64,000 bases of DNA from Candidatus Paceibacterota bacterium. GTDB taxonomy: Bacteria; Actinomycetota; Actinomycetes; Nanopelagicales; Nanopelagicaceae. Below the pieces are notes generated by a model. The model searched no databases and was not told the origin of the DNA. It saw only the letters and a program-made list of their open reading frames with translations. The position numbers and the translations under genes were made by a program. The stretch is taken from the NCBI GenBank assembly GCA_035530615.1, contig DATKUL010000003.1:124001-188000 (forward strand), in the 5' to 3' direction. Position 1 is the stretch's first letter; the number at the start of each line of letters is the position of its first letter. Positions 8,746 to 17,891 of this stretch are shown here, piece by piece.

Positions 8746-9675
8746 ATGAAGTCAGTCGCCGTCATTATTCCCGCCTATAACGAGGAAGATTGTGTGGACG
8801 AACTCACTTCCCGTTTAAAAGTGGTTTTTGATGCCGAGACTCAATACACATGGCAGGCTCTGATCGTTGAGAATGGCTCTACCGATCACACGTGGGATAG
8901 GTTGCAAAAGATCTCCGAAGAAGATTCGCGTTTTAGGATATTGAGGCTTTCTCGAAACTTTCGCATGGATGGTGGGCTTACGGCTGGACTTGAATATGTG
9001 GATTCTGATGCCTGCGTTTTAATGACCGCAGACCTGCAAGATCCGCCAGAGTTAATCCCAACTTTCTTGCGAAAGTGGGAGCAAGGTTATGAGAATATTT
9101 TTGGGGTTGTCGAAGAACGACAGGGGACAAGTTTTCTTCGAAAGTTGAACTCCCGACTTTTTTACAAAGTAGCCGGAAGTCTCTCCGATGGGGCAATCCC
9201 CGCGAACGCCTCAGATTTTAGGTTGGTTGATCGAAAGGTGTACGAAGCGGTGCGAGGGATGACTGAGCGTAATCGCTTTGTTCGAGGGCTCTTTGCTTGG
9301 GTCGGTTTTAAATCCATTGGTGTTCCGATGAAACGCCCGCCACGATTTGCGGGCGTATCTAATGCGAGTTCGGTGAAGGTTATTGAATTGGCCCTCAAAG
9401 GAATATTTGCCCACTCGTACAAACCGTTGCGATTTATTTCGATTTTTGGATTGCTTCTCTCAAGTTTCTCATTTTTGGTGATGGTTGTGTTAGCAATCAT
9501 CTGGCTCTTTATTGGGGTCCCCTTTGCTGGCTTTGGGTCAATCATTGCCCTCATACTTTTTGGTCTCGGAATGCAGGCGCTCATGCTTGGCATTGTGAGT
9601 GAGTACCTAGGCCTTGTTTATGAGGAAGTGAAGGGCCGACCGAATTTCGTTGTGAGTGAGAAAGTCGGATTTTAA
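8746..9675 (+). CDS. GT2 polyprenyl-phosphate glycosyltransferase, GtrB-like
   Basis: The ATG at 8746 is preferred to a TTG six bases earlier, giving 309 residues. It has the GT2 start SVAVIIPAYNEEDCVDEL, ENGSTD and TADLQDPPEL motifs, and two C-terminal helices near 225-285, the pattern of enzymes making polyprenyl-phosphate sugars. A CATAAT box lies eight bases before the start and the only AGGAG is over 20 bases away, so it may be leaderless. It ends two bases from the convergent stop of the SDR at 9678. It is a second, non-identical copy of the function at 4258-5220, implying a second lipid-linked sugar. Confidence 0.8.
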   Translation: MKSVAVIIPAYNEEDCVDELTSRLKVVFDAETQYTWQALIVENGSTDHTWDRLQKISEEDSRFRILRLSRNFRMDGGLTAGLEYVDSDACVLMTADLQDPPELIPTFLRKWEQGYENIFGVVEERQGTSFLRKLNSRLFYKVAGSLSDGAIPANASDFRLVDRKVYEAVRGMTERNRFVRGLFAWVGFKSIGVPMKRPPRFAGVSNASSVKVIELALKGIFAHSYKPLRFISIFGLLLSSFSFLVMVVLAIIWLFIGVPFAGFGSIIALILFGLGMQALMLGIVSEYLGLVYEEVKGRPNFVVSEKVGF

Positions 9676-9677
9676 AC

Positions 9678-10637
9678 TTAGTTCTTTTGCCGTGATAAAA
9701 AAATGCTAGAAGTTGCGGTGGTCCTAATTTGCTTTGAAAGATCACTCAAGGCGACTCCAAATTCTAAAGCCATCGCATTGAAGGGTTTCACATCGGGTGT
9801 GTAGATATCCTCTTCGTGACCGTGAGTTTGTTTTGGGAGAAAGACTTCACCACTGGGATTTATCTCATCAAGAACCAGTCGAGCCAGGTCCTGCAAAGTA
9901 GTCTCAAATCCACCCGAGCTAATGAGTTGACCGGGTCCCTTGAGCAGATTAAGAAGAAGCACACCCATCATCTCGCCAGCATCTATATAAGCACGTCTTA
10001 CTGCGGCGGTATTTGCTAGATGAATATTCCCGGTTGATTTAGCCTGCTCGATGAAATTACCAAGGGCGTACTTAGTTGGAGTGAGAAAATGGCGCCCTGA
10101 GATCGACCATATTCGGCATATCTCTACTTTCGCACGGCGGTGATTTCTGAGTTCGACAAATAACTCCTCAGATTCACGCTTCAACTCGCCGTATAATCGT
10201 TTTGCTGGATCCTTAAACGCGCTCAGTACCTTGGGATCTGCAGCTCCACTCGAAGCCACCAAGATCCGGCTAACATTGGATCGATAGCTCAGTGTGTAAA
10301 CAAAATCCGATATCTCTCTATTGAGGCGCGCGAAGTCCTCCGCCCCGAGAATGTTTGCCTTCTCTTGGGTGAGAAAGGCCAGATGGATTACCGTGTCAAA
10401 ATCTTCGTCTGGGTTGATGTCAAAAAGTCTTCTGACATGGTAGGTGAAACCATTGAGGACAAATTTGGAATCGCGAGATCCAGCCAGGGTTACTCGATGT
10501 TCAAACTTGTCTCCGAAGGTCCCCTGCAGCAGTGAAATTGTTTCGCGGCCGACCCACCCTGTCGCGCCAGTGATGAGGATCCGACCATACGGAAGGGATT
10601 CCTGAGTCAGAACATCCGTAATCTTGGCAAGAGCCAT
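9678..10637 (-). CDS. extended SDR, NAD-dependent epimerase/reductase (YerF-like role possible)
   Basis: A 319-residue extended SDR with GATGWVG at 24-30 and Tyr149-x3-Lys153 (YGELK) preceded by a serine pair at 129-130. It is the last gene of the operon that starts with rfbH. In yersiniose synthesis the reductase YerF reduces the acetyl side chain added by the TPP enzyme YerE; this gene follows a YerE-like gene in the same operon, so a similar role is plausible. A plain epimerase or 4-ketoreductase is the alternative. Confidence 0.7.
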   Translation of the reverse strand: MALAKITDVLTQESLPYGRILITGATGWVGRETISLLQGTFGDKFEHRVTLAGSRDSKFVLNGFTYHVRRLFDINPDEDFDTVIHLAFLTQEKANILGAEDFARLNREISDFVYTLSYRSNVSRILVASSGAADPKVLSAFKDPAKRLYGELKRESEELFVELRNHRRAKVEICRIWSISGRHFLTPTKYALGNFIEQAKSTGNIHLANTAAVRRAYIDAGEMMGVLLLNLLKGPGQLISSGGFETTLQDLARLVLDEINPSGEVFLPKQTHGHEEDIYTPDVKPFNAMALEFGVALSDLSKQIRTTATSSIFLSRQKN

Positions 10638-10641
10638 GAGA

Positions 10642-11442
10642 CTAAAGGACGCTCTTGCCTAGTACCTGCCAGCGTGACTCCAGCATTTCGATTCGGTTGT
10701 GATCCTCTTGCGTGATGTTGCTGTAGTAGTCCCGCTTGTTCATCAGCCAGAGCAGTTCAAAGTGCACAGCATTGAGCAATCCATCTTCAATGTTTGGAGA
10801 AACAGCGGCATCGCCTGCGAAAACAACTTTTCGAGTCTCAAACCGAGTCAGACCAGTTGCGTGGACACGCTTGAGATTTGGCAGGGCATCTATGGATATC
10901 GCGCCGCCCATAACGAGTTCAAGACCTGTGCTCGCGCAGAGTTTGGAAATCTCTACTACTTTTTCGGTCACCTCATCTGTTTCGATGGCATCTCGACCAA
11001 GTCCCATAGACCCCGAGAAATCAACACGTCCAAAGACAAAGCCCGAAAGTGAATTCTTGGCTATTTCCGCCATCTCGAGCCGGTGGGAATAGGCGGTAAT
11101 TGTCTCCATATTAAATAGAAAGTGCATCCCCTCTTGCTCATCTTTTGAGTAGACAGCATCACGGGCATGGATATATTTGCTGAGGGCGTAGGGGGTTTCA
11201 ATCATCGGGGCAACGATGTATTTCACACCTATTTGCTTTGCTTCAAGCAGGTCACGGATTGCTTCACATCCACCGATCTTTAAAGTTAAAGGAAGTCCCG
11301 CAGAGCGAGCGACATCAACTAAACGGAGTAATTCATCGGGCCGAGTGCCTTCAGCTTCAAACTCAGCTTTAACACTGACGACTCCGTGGGATTCTTTTCC
11401 CTTTTCAAGGATTTCTACCATTTTGCGCTCTGTGCGGTTCAT
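10642..11442 (-). CDS. HpcH/HpaI aldolase / citrate lyase beta family protein
   Basis: The ATG at 11442 is preceded by GGAG at five bases and gives 266 residues; a GTG six bases earlier is less well placed. The TIM-barrel motifs of HpcH/HpaI aldolases are visible: [37 protein letters not shown] and [11 protein letters not shown]. The family makes or breaks C-C bonds with pyruvate-like or acyl-CoA partners. In this operon it sits between a TPP carboligase and an SDR, next to a sugar-phosphate-cyclase homologue, so it probably supplies or extends a carbon chain on the sugar. That is inference. Confidence 0.75.
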   Translation of the reverse strand: MNRTERKMVEILEKGKESHGVVSVKAEFEAEGTRPDELLRLVDVARSAGLPLTLKIGGCEAIRDLLEAKQIGVKYIVAPMIETPYALSKYIHARDAVYSKDEQEGMHFLFNMETITAYSHRLEMAEIAKNSLSGFVFGRVDFSGSMGLGRDAIETDEVTEKVVEISKLCASTGLELVMGGAISIDALPNLKRVHATGLTRFETRKVVFAGDAAVSPNIEDGLLNAVHFELLWLMNKRDYYSNITQEDHNRIEMLESRWQVLGKSVL

Positions 11443-11499
11443 CAACACTCCAAGTCGGCCTCAGTATGCTCAATAGGTAGGCATCAACGAACTATACCT

Positions 11500-13275
11500 C
11501 TATACATTTAAGTATCTAAATACCTTTTTCGTCACATCCGCACTTAACTCTGGGGTCATAAGATGAAGCGGGTTCGATTCCATGCTGCCATTTGCCAGAA
11601 CACGACTTGTGATCTTCGGGAAATAAGTTTGCTCGGGGTCTATGGGAAGAATAAATGCGACCGGCTGACTGCTCTGCAAAGATGCAAGTACTGAATCCGT
11701 CAAGGGATTGGAGGGATCAATTGAGTGAGTCTCAATTCCGTAGGAGGCAAAAAGACCCTCCCAATTGGGCAATCCCAATCCCGTCTCCCGATCGCAACCC
11801 ACGTATTCGCCGCCAAAGTAATTTGCTTGCGTCATCCGAATGGATGCATACCCCGCGTTGTCGTAGATGAAGATCTTTAATGGCAGATGACCTGCAACTA
11901 CAGTTCCAATTTCTTGAATATTCTGTGCAAAGCCGCCATCGCCCTCGATGAGAACCACTCGCTTCCCCGGGTTTGCATAGGATGCGCCGATTGCACCGGA
12001 TAGTCCATATCCCATGCTGGCTAGTCCCTTGCTGGTGACCACTTTCTGGCCGTATTTCTGTTGGAAGGCCTGCATCATTGTTGTAAATGCCCCGCCGCTA
12101 CTACACGGAATGACCACGTCTTCGCTATCGAGAATGTCGGAAATAGCCTCAACAAAATCGTAAGGGTTGAGATATCCCTTCTTTCGCGAATTCCCCACTT
12201 CATTCGCGGGGAGGACGGCTCGCACCTGCTCGCCGAATTCCTTCCACTCGCTCCATTGAGAACCTTGCTGTTCATTGATATGAATTCTTCTCAATACTTC
12301 GTACGCATCTGCGCAGATTGCGAGATCAATATTTGGATGTCCCTTGGCAAGTTCTTGCATATCAATATCGACGTGAACAATTGTGGCCAGTGGAGCGAAG
12401 CCATGCCAATTGAAACCGGTCTGCTGAATGCCCAGTCGCGTACCAACTGCAACAATCATATCCGACTGTTGCAGCAGGATATTTGCACTTCGCTGGCCCC
12501 AGGTATTCGGACGACCCCAGTAGAGCGGATGCGATGCATCAATTCGATCCAAGCCGTTCCATGTGGTCATGATCGGCATGCCCAGGGTCTCAAGATGAGG
12601 CAGTAGTTGAGTCATCTCTTCTCGCGCAAGACCCCCGCCAATTAAAAGGACAGGTCTTGCGGATTTTGATATTGCCGCATCGATCTTTCTGATTTCTTCA
12701 TCGGTTGGCACAGGTGAAGGAGTCTTCGACTTGCTCAACCCATCATTGAGGTTGAGGTCAGCGGGAGCACCCTGGGCATCTAAACAGAATTCAATGAAGA
12801 TGGGTCCCGGTCTTCCCTCTTTGCTCACATTGCAGATTTCGAGGATTCGGGATTCCACCACAGGTCTTTGAATCTGGAGAGTGTCCTTTGTAACTGACTC
12901 AACGAGGGCCACACCGTTGAGTTCTTGAATTCCACGCTGGCGCAGTTGGGGAGAGGCCAAATCTGAGCTCTTTACCTGCCCACCGATCACGAGCAATTCG
13001 CGACTCTCCAACCATGCTCCAGCAATCGCGCTCACAATGTTGGTGACTCCCGGGCCGGCTGTTACTAGCGCGAATGCCTTCGAGTCTGACGAAGTTTCGT
13101 TGAAATACTCGACTGCAATACCTGCGGCTACCTCGTGTATAACGGGGATACACGTGAATCGACTTCGGGCGGAATTGAGAAGATGCATGATGTTCCCGCC
13201 AGCAACGAAAAAGCAGTGTGTGTAGCCTTGATCGCTCAGCCAGTCGCAGAATTGGTCAGAGTAGGTTTCCTTCAT
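11500..13275 (-). CDS. thiamine-diphosphate-dependent carboligase, acetolactate synthase/YerE-like
   Basis: A 591-residue enzyme with three domains: the N-terminal Pyr domain with catalytic Glu48 (IHEVAAG), a central domain near 190-340, and a C-terminal PP domain with the TPP motif GDG at 445-447 and Asn473. Known relatives make acetolactate; YerE of Yersinia uses pyruvate to add a two-carbon branch to CDP-3,6-dideoxy-4-ketohexose. Here it is in the same operon as rfbH and rfbF, whose product is exactly that ketosugar, and no ilv genes are near. A YerE-type role is therefore favoured. It overlaps the cyclase stop by four bases. Confidence 0.8.
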   Translation of the reverse strand: MKETYSDQFCDWLSDQGYTHCFFVAGGNIMHLLNSARSRFTCIPVIHEVAAGIAVEYFNETSSDSKAFALVTAGPGVTNIVSAIAGAWLESRELLVIGGQVKSSDLASPQLRQRGIQELNGVALVESVTKDTLQIQRPVVESRILEICNVSKEGRPGPIFIEFCLDAQGAPADLNLNDGLSKSKTPSPVPTDEEIRKIDAAISKSARPVLLIGGGLAREEMTQLLPHLETLGMPIMTTWNGLDRIDASHPLYWGRPNTWGQRSANILLQQSDMIVAVGTRLGIQQTGFNWHGFAPLATIVHVDIDMQELAKGHPNIDLAICADAYEVLRRIHINEQQGSQWSEWKEFGEQVRAVLPANEVGNSRKKGYLNPYDFVEAISDILDSEDVVIPCSSGGAFTTMMQAFQQKYGQKVVTSKGLASMGYGLSGAIGASYANPGKRVVLIEGDGGFAQNIQEIGTVVAGHLPLKIFIYDNAGYASIRMTQANYFGGEYVGCDRETGLGLPNWEGLFASYGIETHSIDPSNPLTDSVLASLQSSQPVAFILPIDPEQTYFPKITSRVLANGSMESNPLHLMTPELSADVTKKVFRYLNV

Positions 13276-14339
13276 TGCTTTCCTGCTATCACCATGGCCA
13301 CGGCCTTCGTCATCGCCTCAAGCGCGATCGCAAACTCCTGATCATTTCTTTCGACTTCAACAACCCTCAAAGTACCTTGCTGCGAGAGTATGAGGCGGAA
13401 ATGCGTCGAGGAATGTTTCTTGTCGCCCAGGAATGCTTTTTTAAACTTATCTACATCGAACGATTTCGCATCCTTTTTGAGTTGGGCCAATACGGGCGCC
13501 AATATGAATAGACACTCCTGTGCGAGCTTGGCTTCCAAGGAGCCTTGATGAGAGAGGGGATGCTGAAGGGCAGCCAAAACTCCAAGGTTGATCGCGACTC
13601 CGTGAGGAATGGTGAAATCGGTCGCGGATTCGAGCGCATGCCCGAAGGTGTGTCCGAAATTCAGGAGTTTTCGTGGACCCTGATCAAATTCATCGGTCTC
13701 AACGAACCACTTCTTAGCATTGAGAACATGTGCAATCCACTCGGCTGCAAGTTCCGATTCGTAGTTTTCGACACTAGATCTGTAGGTGCAGAACTTCTCA
13801 AAAGCAGCCGGTCCTTTCGCATAGCAAATCTTCACGCCTTCTGAGAGACCTGAGGCAATCGCCACGTTATCCAGAGTGGTAATCAGCGAAGGATCGACAA
13901 TGATCTCCATTGGCGGGTAGAAGTTGCCGATCAGATTCTTAGCAGAGCCCACATTGATCGAACTTTTGCCGCCGATGCATGAGTCCATCATGGACATCAG
14001 GGTTGTGGGGACATAGATCCAAGAGATCCCACGCATGTAGAGTGCCGACACAAGGGTTGCAATATCTTGTATGTAACCGCCGCCGATCGCAAGAATGACC
14101 GTATCTCGATTTGCCCCGAGTTCTTTCAATTGCGAAATGACACTTTCACACGTGGTGAGTGTTTTCTTCTCTTCACTCACTGAAAGTGCGACGACTTTCG
14201 CCCCGATTCGCTTCGCAACGTCCATTAAATTGGTGTCTGCCAGAATGATGAAATCTCGGCCTTTTAAACTTTCGATTGCTCCCGATCCGATAGTTATGGG
14301 ATAAGAGCGCGTTGAACTCTGGACGGTTAGTTCAAACAT
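13272..14339 (-). CDS. 3-dehydroquinate synthase-like sugar phosphate cyclase
   Basis: The ATG at 14339 gives 355 residues; a start at 14387 is possible. It has GGGYIQDIATLVSALYMRG at 86-104, PTTLMSMMDSCIGGKSS at 111-127 and metal ligands Glu168 (LSEGVK), His230 (GHTFGHALE) and His247. The DHQ-synthase motif HGEAV is replaced by HGVAI, so this is not ordinary AroB but a divergent member of the sugar phosphate cyclase superfamily, whose members also make 2-epi-5-epi-valiolone and related rings. Its operon contains dideoxysugar genes and no shikimate genes, which suggests a carbocycle made for the polysaccharide. Substrate unknown. Confidence 0.8.
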   Translation of the reverse strand: MFELTVQSSTRSYPITIGSGAIESLKGRDFIILADTNLMDVAKRIGAKVVALSVSEEKKTLTTCESVISQLKELGANRDTVILAIGGGYIQDIATLVSALYMRGISWIYVPTTLMSMMDSCIGGKSSINVGSAKNLIGNFYPPMEIIVDPSLITTLDNVAIASGLSEGVKICYAKGPAAFEKFCTYRSSVENYESELAAEWIAHVLNAKKWFVETDEFDQGPRKLLNFGHTFGHALESATDFTIPHGVAINLGVLAALQHPLSHQGSLEAKLAQECLFILAPVLAQLKKDAKSFDVDKFKKAFLGDKKHSSTHFRLILSQQGTLRVVEVERNDQEFAIALEAMTKAVAMVIAGKQ

Positions 14340-14424
14340 TGCGGGCGATCGACCATCCACCATCGACAACTCCAGGAAGCACTGCATTTATCGAGATTCC
14401 ATCTTTACCCAGATTGGTGGACAT
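14332..14424 (-). pseudogene. relic of a short-chain dehydrogenase C-terminal region
   Basis: An open frame of 30 codons starts with ATG immediately after the rfbF stop and reads LGKDGISINAVLPGVVDGG, which matches the region of classical SDRs that follows the catalytic Tyr/Lys. The rest of the SDR is missing on both sides. It most likely marks a deletion that removed an SDR gene between rfbF and the cyclase. Coupled translation as a leader peptide cannot be excluded. Confidence 0.45.
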
Positions 14425-15219
14425 CTACCGGCCCGTTTGCGCAGGATTGGATGGACGTAACCAAGGCGGTGGGGTTTCTTTGGCCATCGCTGCGAGTTCG
14501 TTCCGCTCGCGAAGAGTGTCCATTGGTTGCCAGAAATCATGATGGTGATAAGCCATGAGTTGGTTTTTCTCTACGAGGCGCGGAAGTGCTCCTCGTTCAA
14601 ATGGTTCGTCATTGTCGAAGACGTAGTCAAGGACTTCAGGTTCGAGCACGAAGAAACCACCGTTGATCCAGCCTTCGTCGGATTGGTTCTTCTCACCAAA
14701 GTGAGTAACTTGCGAGTCTTCGATGTGCAAATGTCCGAAACGAGCTGGCGGCCTGACGGCAGTGATAGTCGCCAATTTTCCGTGAGACTCATGAAAAGCT
14801 AGCAACTCCTTGATTGGCACGTTGGCAAGTCCGTCGCCGTATGTCGCGATCACTCTCTCGCCGGGGAATACTTTCATGCATTGAGCGATTCGACCACCGG
14901 TCTGTGTTTCCAGACCGGTCTCGAGTGCGGTGACACTCCACGAATAGTGATCTCCCTTTCCCAGGTGATGAACCTTCCTGCTATTCGTATCAATGCGGAT
15001 GTCACCGTCTAAATCATTGAGGTCCAGTAGCCAGCGCTTTATTACATCTCCTCGGTAGCCAAGGGCTAAGACGAATTCATCTAGTCCTTGATGTGAGAAG
15101 CTATTCATAAGGTGCCAGAGGATGGGTTTGTCATCAATCAAAACCATGGGTTTTGGCTTACTGTCGGTCTCCTCCGACAGGCGCGTCCCTAACCCGCCAG
15201 CAAGGATAATGACCTTCAT
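14425..15219 (-). CDS. rfbF: glucose-1-phosphate cytidylyltransferase
   Basis: A 264-residue nucleotidyltransferase with GGLGTRLSEET at 8-18, the pyrophosphorylase lysine region KPKPMV, and the RfbF-specific GEKNQSDEGWINGGFFV segment. It makes CDP-glucose from CTP and glucose-1-phosphate, the first step of CDP-3,6-dideoxyhexoses. It overlaps rfbH by four bases and is followed directly by an SDR relic. Length and motifs match the family fully. Confidence 0.95.
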   Translation of the reverse strand: MKVIILAGGLGTRLSEETDSKPKPMVLIDDKPILWHLMNSFSHQGLDEFVLALGYRGDVIKRWLLDLNDLDGDIRIDTNSRKVHHLGKGDHYSWSVTALETGLETQTGGRIAQCMKVFPGERVIATYGDGLANVPIKELLAFHESHGKLATITAVRPPARFGHLHIEDSQVTHFGEKNQSDEGWINGGFFVLEPEVLDYVFDNDEPFERGALPRLVEKNQLMAYHHHDFWQPMDTLRERNELAAMAKETPPPWLRPSNPAQTGR

Positions 15220-16538
15220 TGAGCGCCTCCAAGGATTTCGTGAATAGATTCAATCATGTAATCCAACATGGGAATAGTCAGTCCGGGCCAAACGCCAATC
15301 CAGAAGGTGTCATTCATGACAACATCAGTATTCTTTAGTTCCCCGTGAACTCTTCGAGGAGTTCCAATAAATGCTGGCTGACGTAGGAGATTGCCGCCAA
15401 AGAGCAGTCGGGTTCCGATCTTTCTCTCGTTCAGCGCTTGCACTATTTCATTTCGAGTTTTGGGACTTGGATGTCGCACAGTAATCACAAACCCAAACCA
15501 GGACGGATCCCCATGCTCAGTTGCTCTTGGCAAGATCAGATACTCGCCAAGATCAGCGAGCCCGTCTCTGAGGTACTTCCAATTCCTTCTCCGAAGTTCG
15601 ACGAAATTCTCTAAGCGATCTAATTGCGCCAGTCCAATGGCTGCTTGTATGTCTCCGGATTTCAAGTTGTAACCAAGGTGGGAATAGATGTATTTATGGT
15701 CATAGCCCATTGGTAGCTCGCCAAGTTGCCACTCAAATCTTTTAAGGCAGGTATTTTCACATCCGGTGGCGCACCAACAATCGCGACCCCAATCGCGGAA
15801 GGATTCAACGATCACTTTGTACGCAGCCTTCTTCGTGAGAACTGCGCCGCCTTCACCGGTCGTGATGTGGTGGGCAGGATAGAAGCTAAATGTTGAGAGG
15901 TCACCGAAGCTGCCGAGGTTCTTCCCGCGATACGTGCCACCTAGTGCGTCGCAACTGTCTTCTACAAACCAGAGATTGTGCTTTTTCGCCACTCTTTCCA
16001 ACATATCAAGGTTGACCGGATTGCCGAGAGTATGCGCAATCATGACTGCTTTCGTCTTTGGCCCGATTGCACTTTCGAAGGCCTCGTCATTAGCCACGTA
16101 TGTCTCAAGATCAACGTCTACGTAAACAGGTGTCATCCCGTTCTGCAGAATCGGAGTTACTGTCGTGGGGAAACCAGCTGCAACTGTGAGTACCTCATCA
16201 CCTGGCTTTAGTGCGCGCTCCCCATGCTTCGGACTAGTGAGACTTGTCAGCGCAATTAGGTTGGCAGATGAACCTGAATTGACCATAAAAGAGTGGCGCA
16301 TCCCGACGGTCTTGGCCAGACGGCTTTCAAAGTTCTCCGAATATGGCCCAGCCGTAAGCCAAAAATCCAGACTTGCCTGGACCGCAGCCGTTAGTTCGGG
16401 CTCGCCGAAGACTTTCCCCGCCACCGGAATTGTGGTTTGCCCCGCGATAAATTCAGACGATGCATGCCGTTCTTTCATAGCCACGGCGACCAGTTGAGCG
16501 ATCATTTCATCGCTACCTGAAGTCAATTTATGCCCCAT
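15216..16538 (-). CDS. rfbH: CDP-6-deoxy-4-ketohexose-3-dehydrase (E1)
   Basis: A 440-residue DegT-fold enzyme in which the PLP lysine is replaced by histidine (His223 in YPAHHITTGEGG), the hallmark of the PMP-dependent dehydrase E1. Cysteines 254, 256, 260 and 264 (CWCATGCENTC) form the [2Fe-2S] site. It removes the C3 hydroxyl of CDP-4-keto-6-deoxyglucose. The usual electron-donating reductase E3 (RfbI/AscD) is not in the window, so a general ferredoxin reductase must serve or it lies elsewhere. First gene of its operon, divergent from rfbG across 60 bases. Confidence 0.95.
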   Translation of the reverse strand: MGHKLTSGSDEMIAQLVAVAMKERHASSEFIAGQTTIPVAGKVFGEPELTAAVQASLDFWLTAGPYSENFESRLAKTVGMRHSFMVNSGSSANLIALTSLTSPKHGERALKPGDEVLTVAAGFPTTVTPILQNGMTPVYVDVDLETYVANDEAFESAIGPKTKAVMIAHTLGNPVNLDMLERVAKKHNLWFVEDSCDALGGTYRGKNLGSFGDLSTFSFYPAHHITTGEGGAVLTKKAAYKVIVESFRDWGRDCWCATGCENTCLKRFEWQLGELPMGYDHKYIYSHLGYNLKSGDIQAAIGLAQLDRLENFVELRRRNWKYLRDGLADLGEYLILPRATEHGDPSWFGFVITVRHPSPKTRNEIVQALNERKIGTRLLFGGNLLRQPAFIGTPRRVHGELKNTDVVMNDTFWIGVWPGLTIPMLDYMIESIHEILGGAQ

Positions 16539-16598
16539 TTCAAGTCAGTTCCCTAGCGGATTGTTCGTTGGTCAATAAGAGAAGACTACTGTTTGACC

Positions 16599-17684
16599 AT
16601 GGATTTAACCTTAGGCAAGCGTCTGCGCGAATTATCGGGACCAGTTTTGGTCACGGGGCATACCGGATTTAAGGGTACTTGGCTCACTCTGCTTCTGGAG
16701 AGATTAGGTGTGCCAGTCATCGGGCTCTCACTTCCGGCCGAGCCACTATCGCTCTATGAACGGATGCAGCGAAAGGGAGCAATTCCGGAGGATTTTTTCG
16801 ATATCCGCGATTTCGAGGCGGTCCAAGGATTCATGGGGACATTCAAGCCAGCGGCGATCATTCACATGGCGGCCCAACCTTTGGTTCTTGAGTCGTACAG
16901 AATTCCGCGTGAGACTTTTGAAACGAATGTGATGGGGACGGTAAACATTCTTGATGCGGCTTTCGCCACCAAATTTGTCGAGGGAATTGTTGTAGTAACG
17001 ACCGACAAGGTCTACAGAAACGACAACTCCGGAGCCAAGTTTGTTGAGTCAGATGCGCTCGCGGGGAAAGATCCATACAGTGCGAGCAAGGTCGGAACTG
17101 AGTCGGCGGTAGTTGCGTGGCAACAGATTTCTAAAGTATCTGGTGGCCCTAAGGTTGTGGCAGCGCGTTCGGGCAACGTCATCGGTGGTGGCGATTGGGC
17201 GGAAGATCGAATAATTCCAGACCTCATTCGAGGTTTTTCGACCAATTCCAAAGTCATTGTGCGGAATCCGAAAAGCACGCGGCCGTGGCAGCATGTATTG
17301 GATCCACTGCTTGGTTATGTCATGGTTCTTGAAGCAGTACTCGCTGGAGAGCAGATTGTCTCAATGAATTTCGGGCCAGATTCCAAAAGTCTCTCGGTGA
17401 GTGAAGTAGTAAATATCAGCCGAATGGGTTGGCCTCACCCAACTTCTATTGAGTTTGCAACAGGAATCCAAGAAGAAGGTTTGGAAGCGATTGCACTCCA
17501 ACTCGATTCGCGGAAAGCAAGGACAACTCTCAATTGGAGTTGCGCATGGGATCAGAGCGAATCTGTATCTGCGACCATCAAATGGTGGGACAAAGTCTTA
17601 AATGAATCAGTTGATCCGAGGACGGCATGCGAGGCAGATATTGATCTATTGCTTGAAAATGCTCATAGTTTGGGTATTTCTTAG
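16599..17684 (+). CDS. rfbG: CDP-glucose 4,6-dehydratase
   Basis: A 361-residue extended SDR from the ATG at 16599 (a TTG six bases upstream is the alternative). TGHTGFKGTWL is the NAD-binding loop typical of RfbG, and KDPYSASKVGTE carries the Tyr-x3-Lys pair. It converts CDP-glucose to CDP-4-keto-6-deoxyglucose, between RfbF and RfbH in the pathway. It stands alone on the plus strand, probably leaderless (TACTGT six bases before the ATG), and is followed 29 bases later by tRNA-Thr. Confidence 0.93.
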   Translation: MDLTLGKRLRELSGPVLVTGHTGFKGTWLTLLLERLGVPVIGLSLPAEPLSLYERMQRKGAIPEDFFDIRDFEAVQGFMGTFKPAAIIHMAAQPLVLESYRIPRETFETNVMGTVNILDAAFATKFVEGIVVVTTDKVYRNDNSGAKFVESDALAGKDPYSASKVGTESAVVAWQQISKVSGGPKVVAARSGNVIGGGDWAEDRIIPDLIRGFSTNSKVIVRNPKSTRPWQHVLDPLLGYVMVLEAVLAGEQIVSMNFGPDSKSLSVSEVVNISRMGWPHPTSIEFATGIQEEGLEAIALQLDSRKARTTLNWSCAWDQSESVSATIKWWDKVLNESVDPRTACEADIDLLLENAHSLGIS

Positions 17685-17713
17685 CCACACGGTACTTTTT
17701 GCACGCACCATTA

Positions 17714-17788
17714 GCCGCCTTAGCTCAGGGGTAGAGCAACGCACTCGTAATGCGTAGGTCCGGGGTTCGAATCCCCGAGGCGGCTCCA
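17714..17788 (+). tRNA. tRNA-Thr, anticodon CGT
   Basis: The sequence folds as a full cloverleaf: acceptor GCCGCCT/AGGCGGC, D stem GCTC/GAGC, anticodon stem ACGCA/TGCGT with loop CTCGTAA (anticodon CGT, reads ACG), five-base variable loop AGGTC and T stem CGGGG/CCCCG with TTCGAAT. The discriminator is U, and CCA is encoded. Its 3' end faces an accessory patch, so it may have served as an integration site. Confidence 0.95.
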
Positions 17789-17807
17789 TTTATTTGTATT
17801 ACTCCGG

Positions 17808-17891
17808 TTGATGCTTGACATAACGTATTCGGCTGATGCTTGACAGGTATTCGGCTGATGCTTGACAGGTATGTTCGCCTGATGCTTGACA
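17808..17891 (+). repeat. four spaced direct copies of TGATGCTTGACA
   Basis: The 12-mer TGATGCTTGACA ends at 17820, 17845, 17865 and 17891, with spacing of 25, 20 and 26 bases; flanking bases TTCG(G/C)C and GGTAT are partly shared. Read on the other strand each copy begins TGTCAAGCATCA, like the TG...CA ends and internal transposase-binding repeats of IS481-type elements. Each copy also contains TTGACA, a -35 hexamer. No transposase is present. Either remnant transposon ends or protein-binding sites. Confidence 0.75.

Noticed and set aside
12061-12606. A 181-codon open frame on the plus strand
   Set aside because: It is antisense to the well-supported TPP enzyme and its translation has no family features.
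13272-14339. Ordinary shikimate-pathway AroB
   Set aside because: The HGEAV motif is altered and the neighbours are CDP-sugar genes with no aro genes; kept as a general sugar phosphate cyclase.
17808-17891. CRISPR-like array
   Set aside because: Repeats are only 12 bases with 8-14-base spacers of partly repeated sequence, and no cas genes are present.
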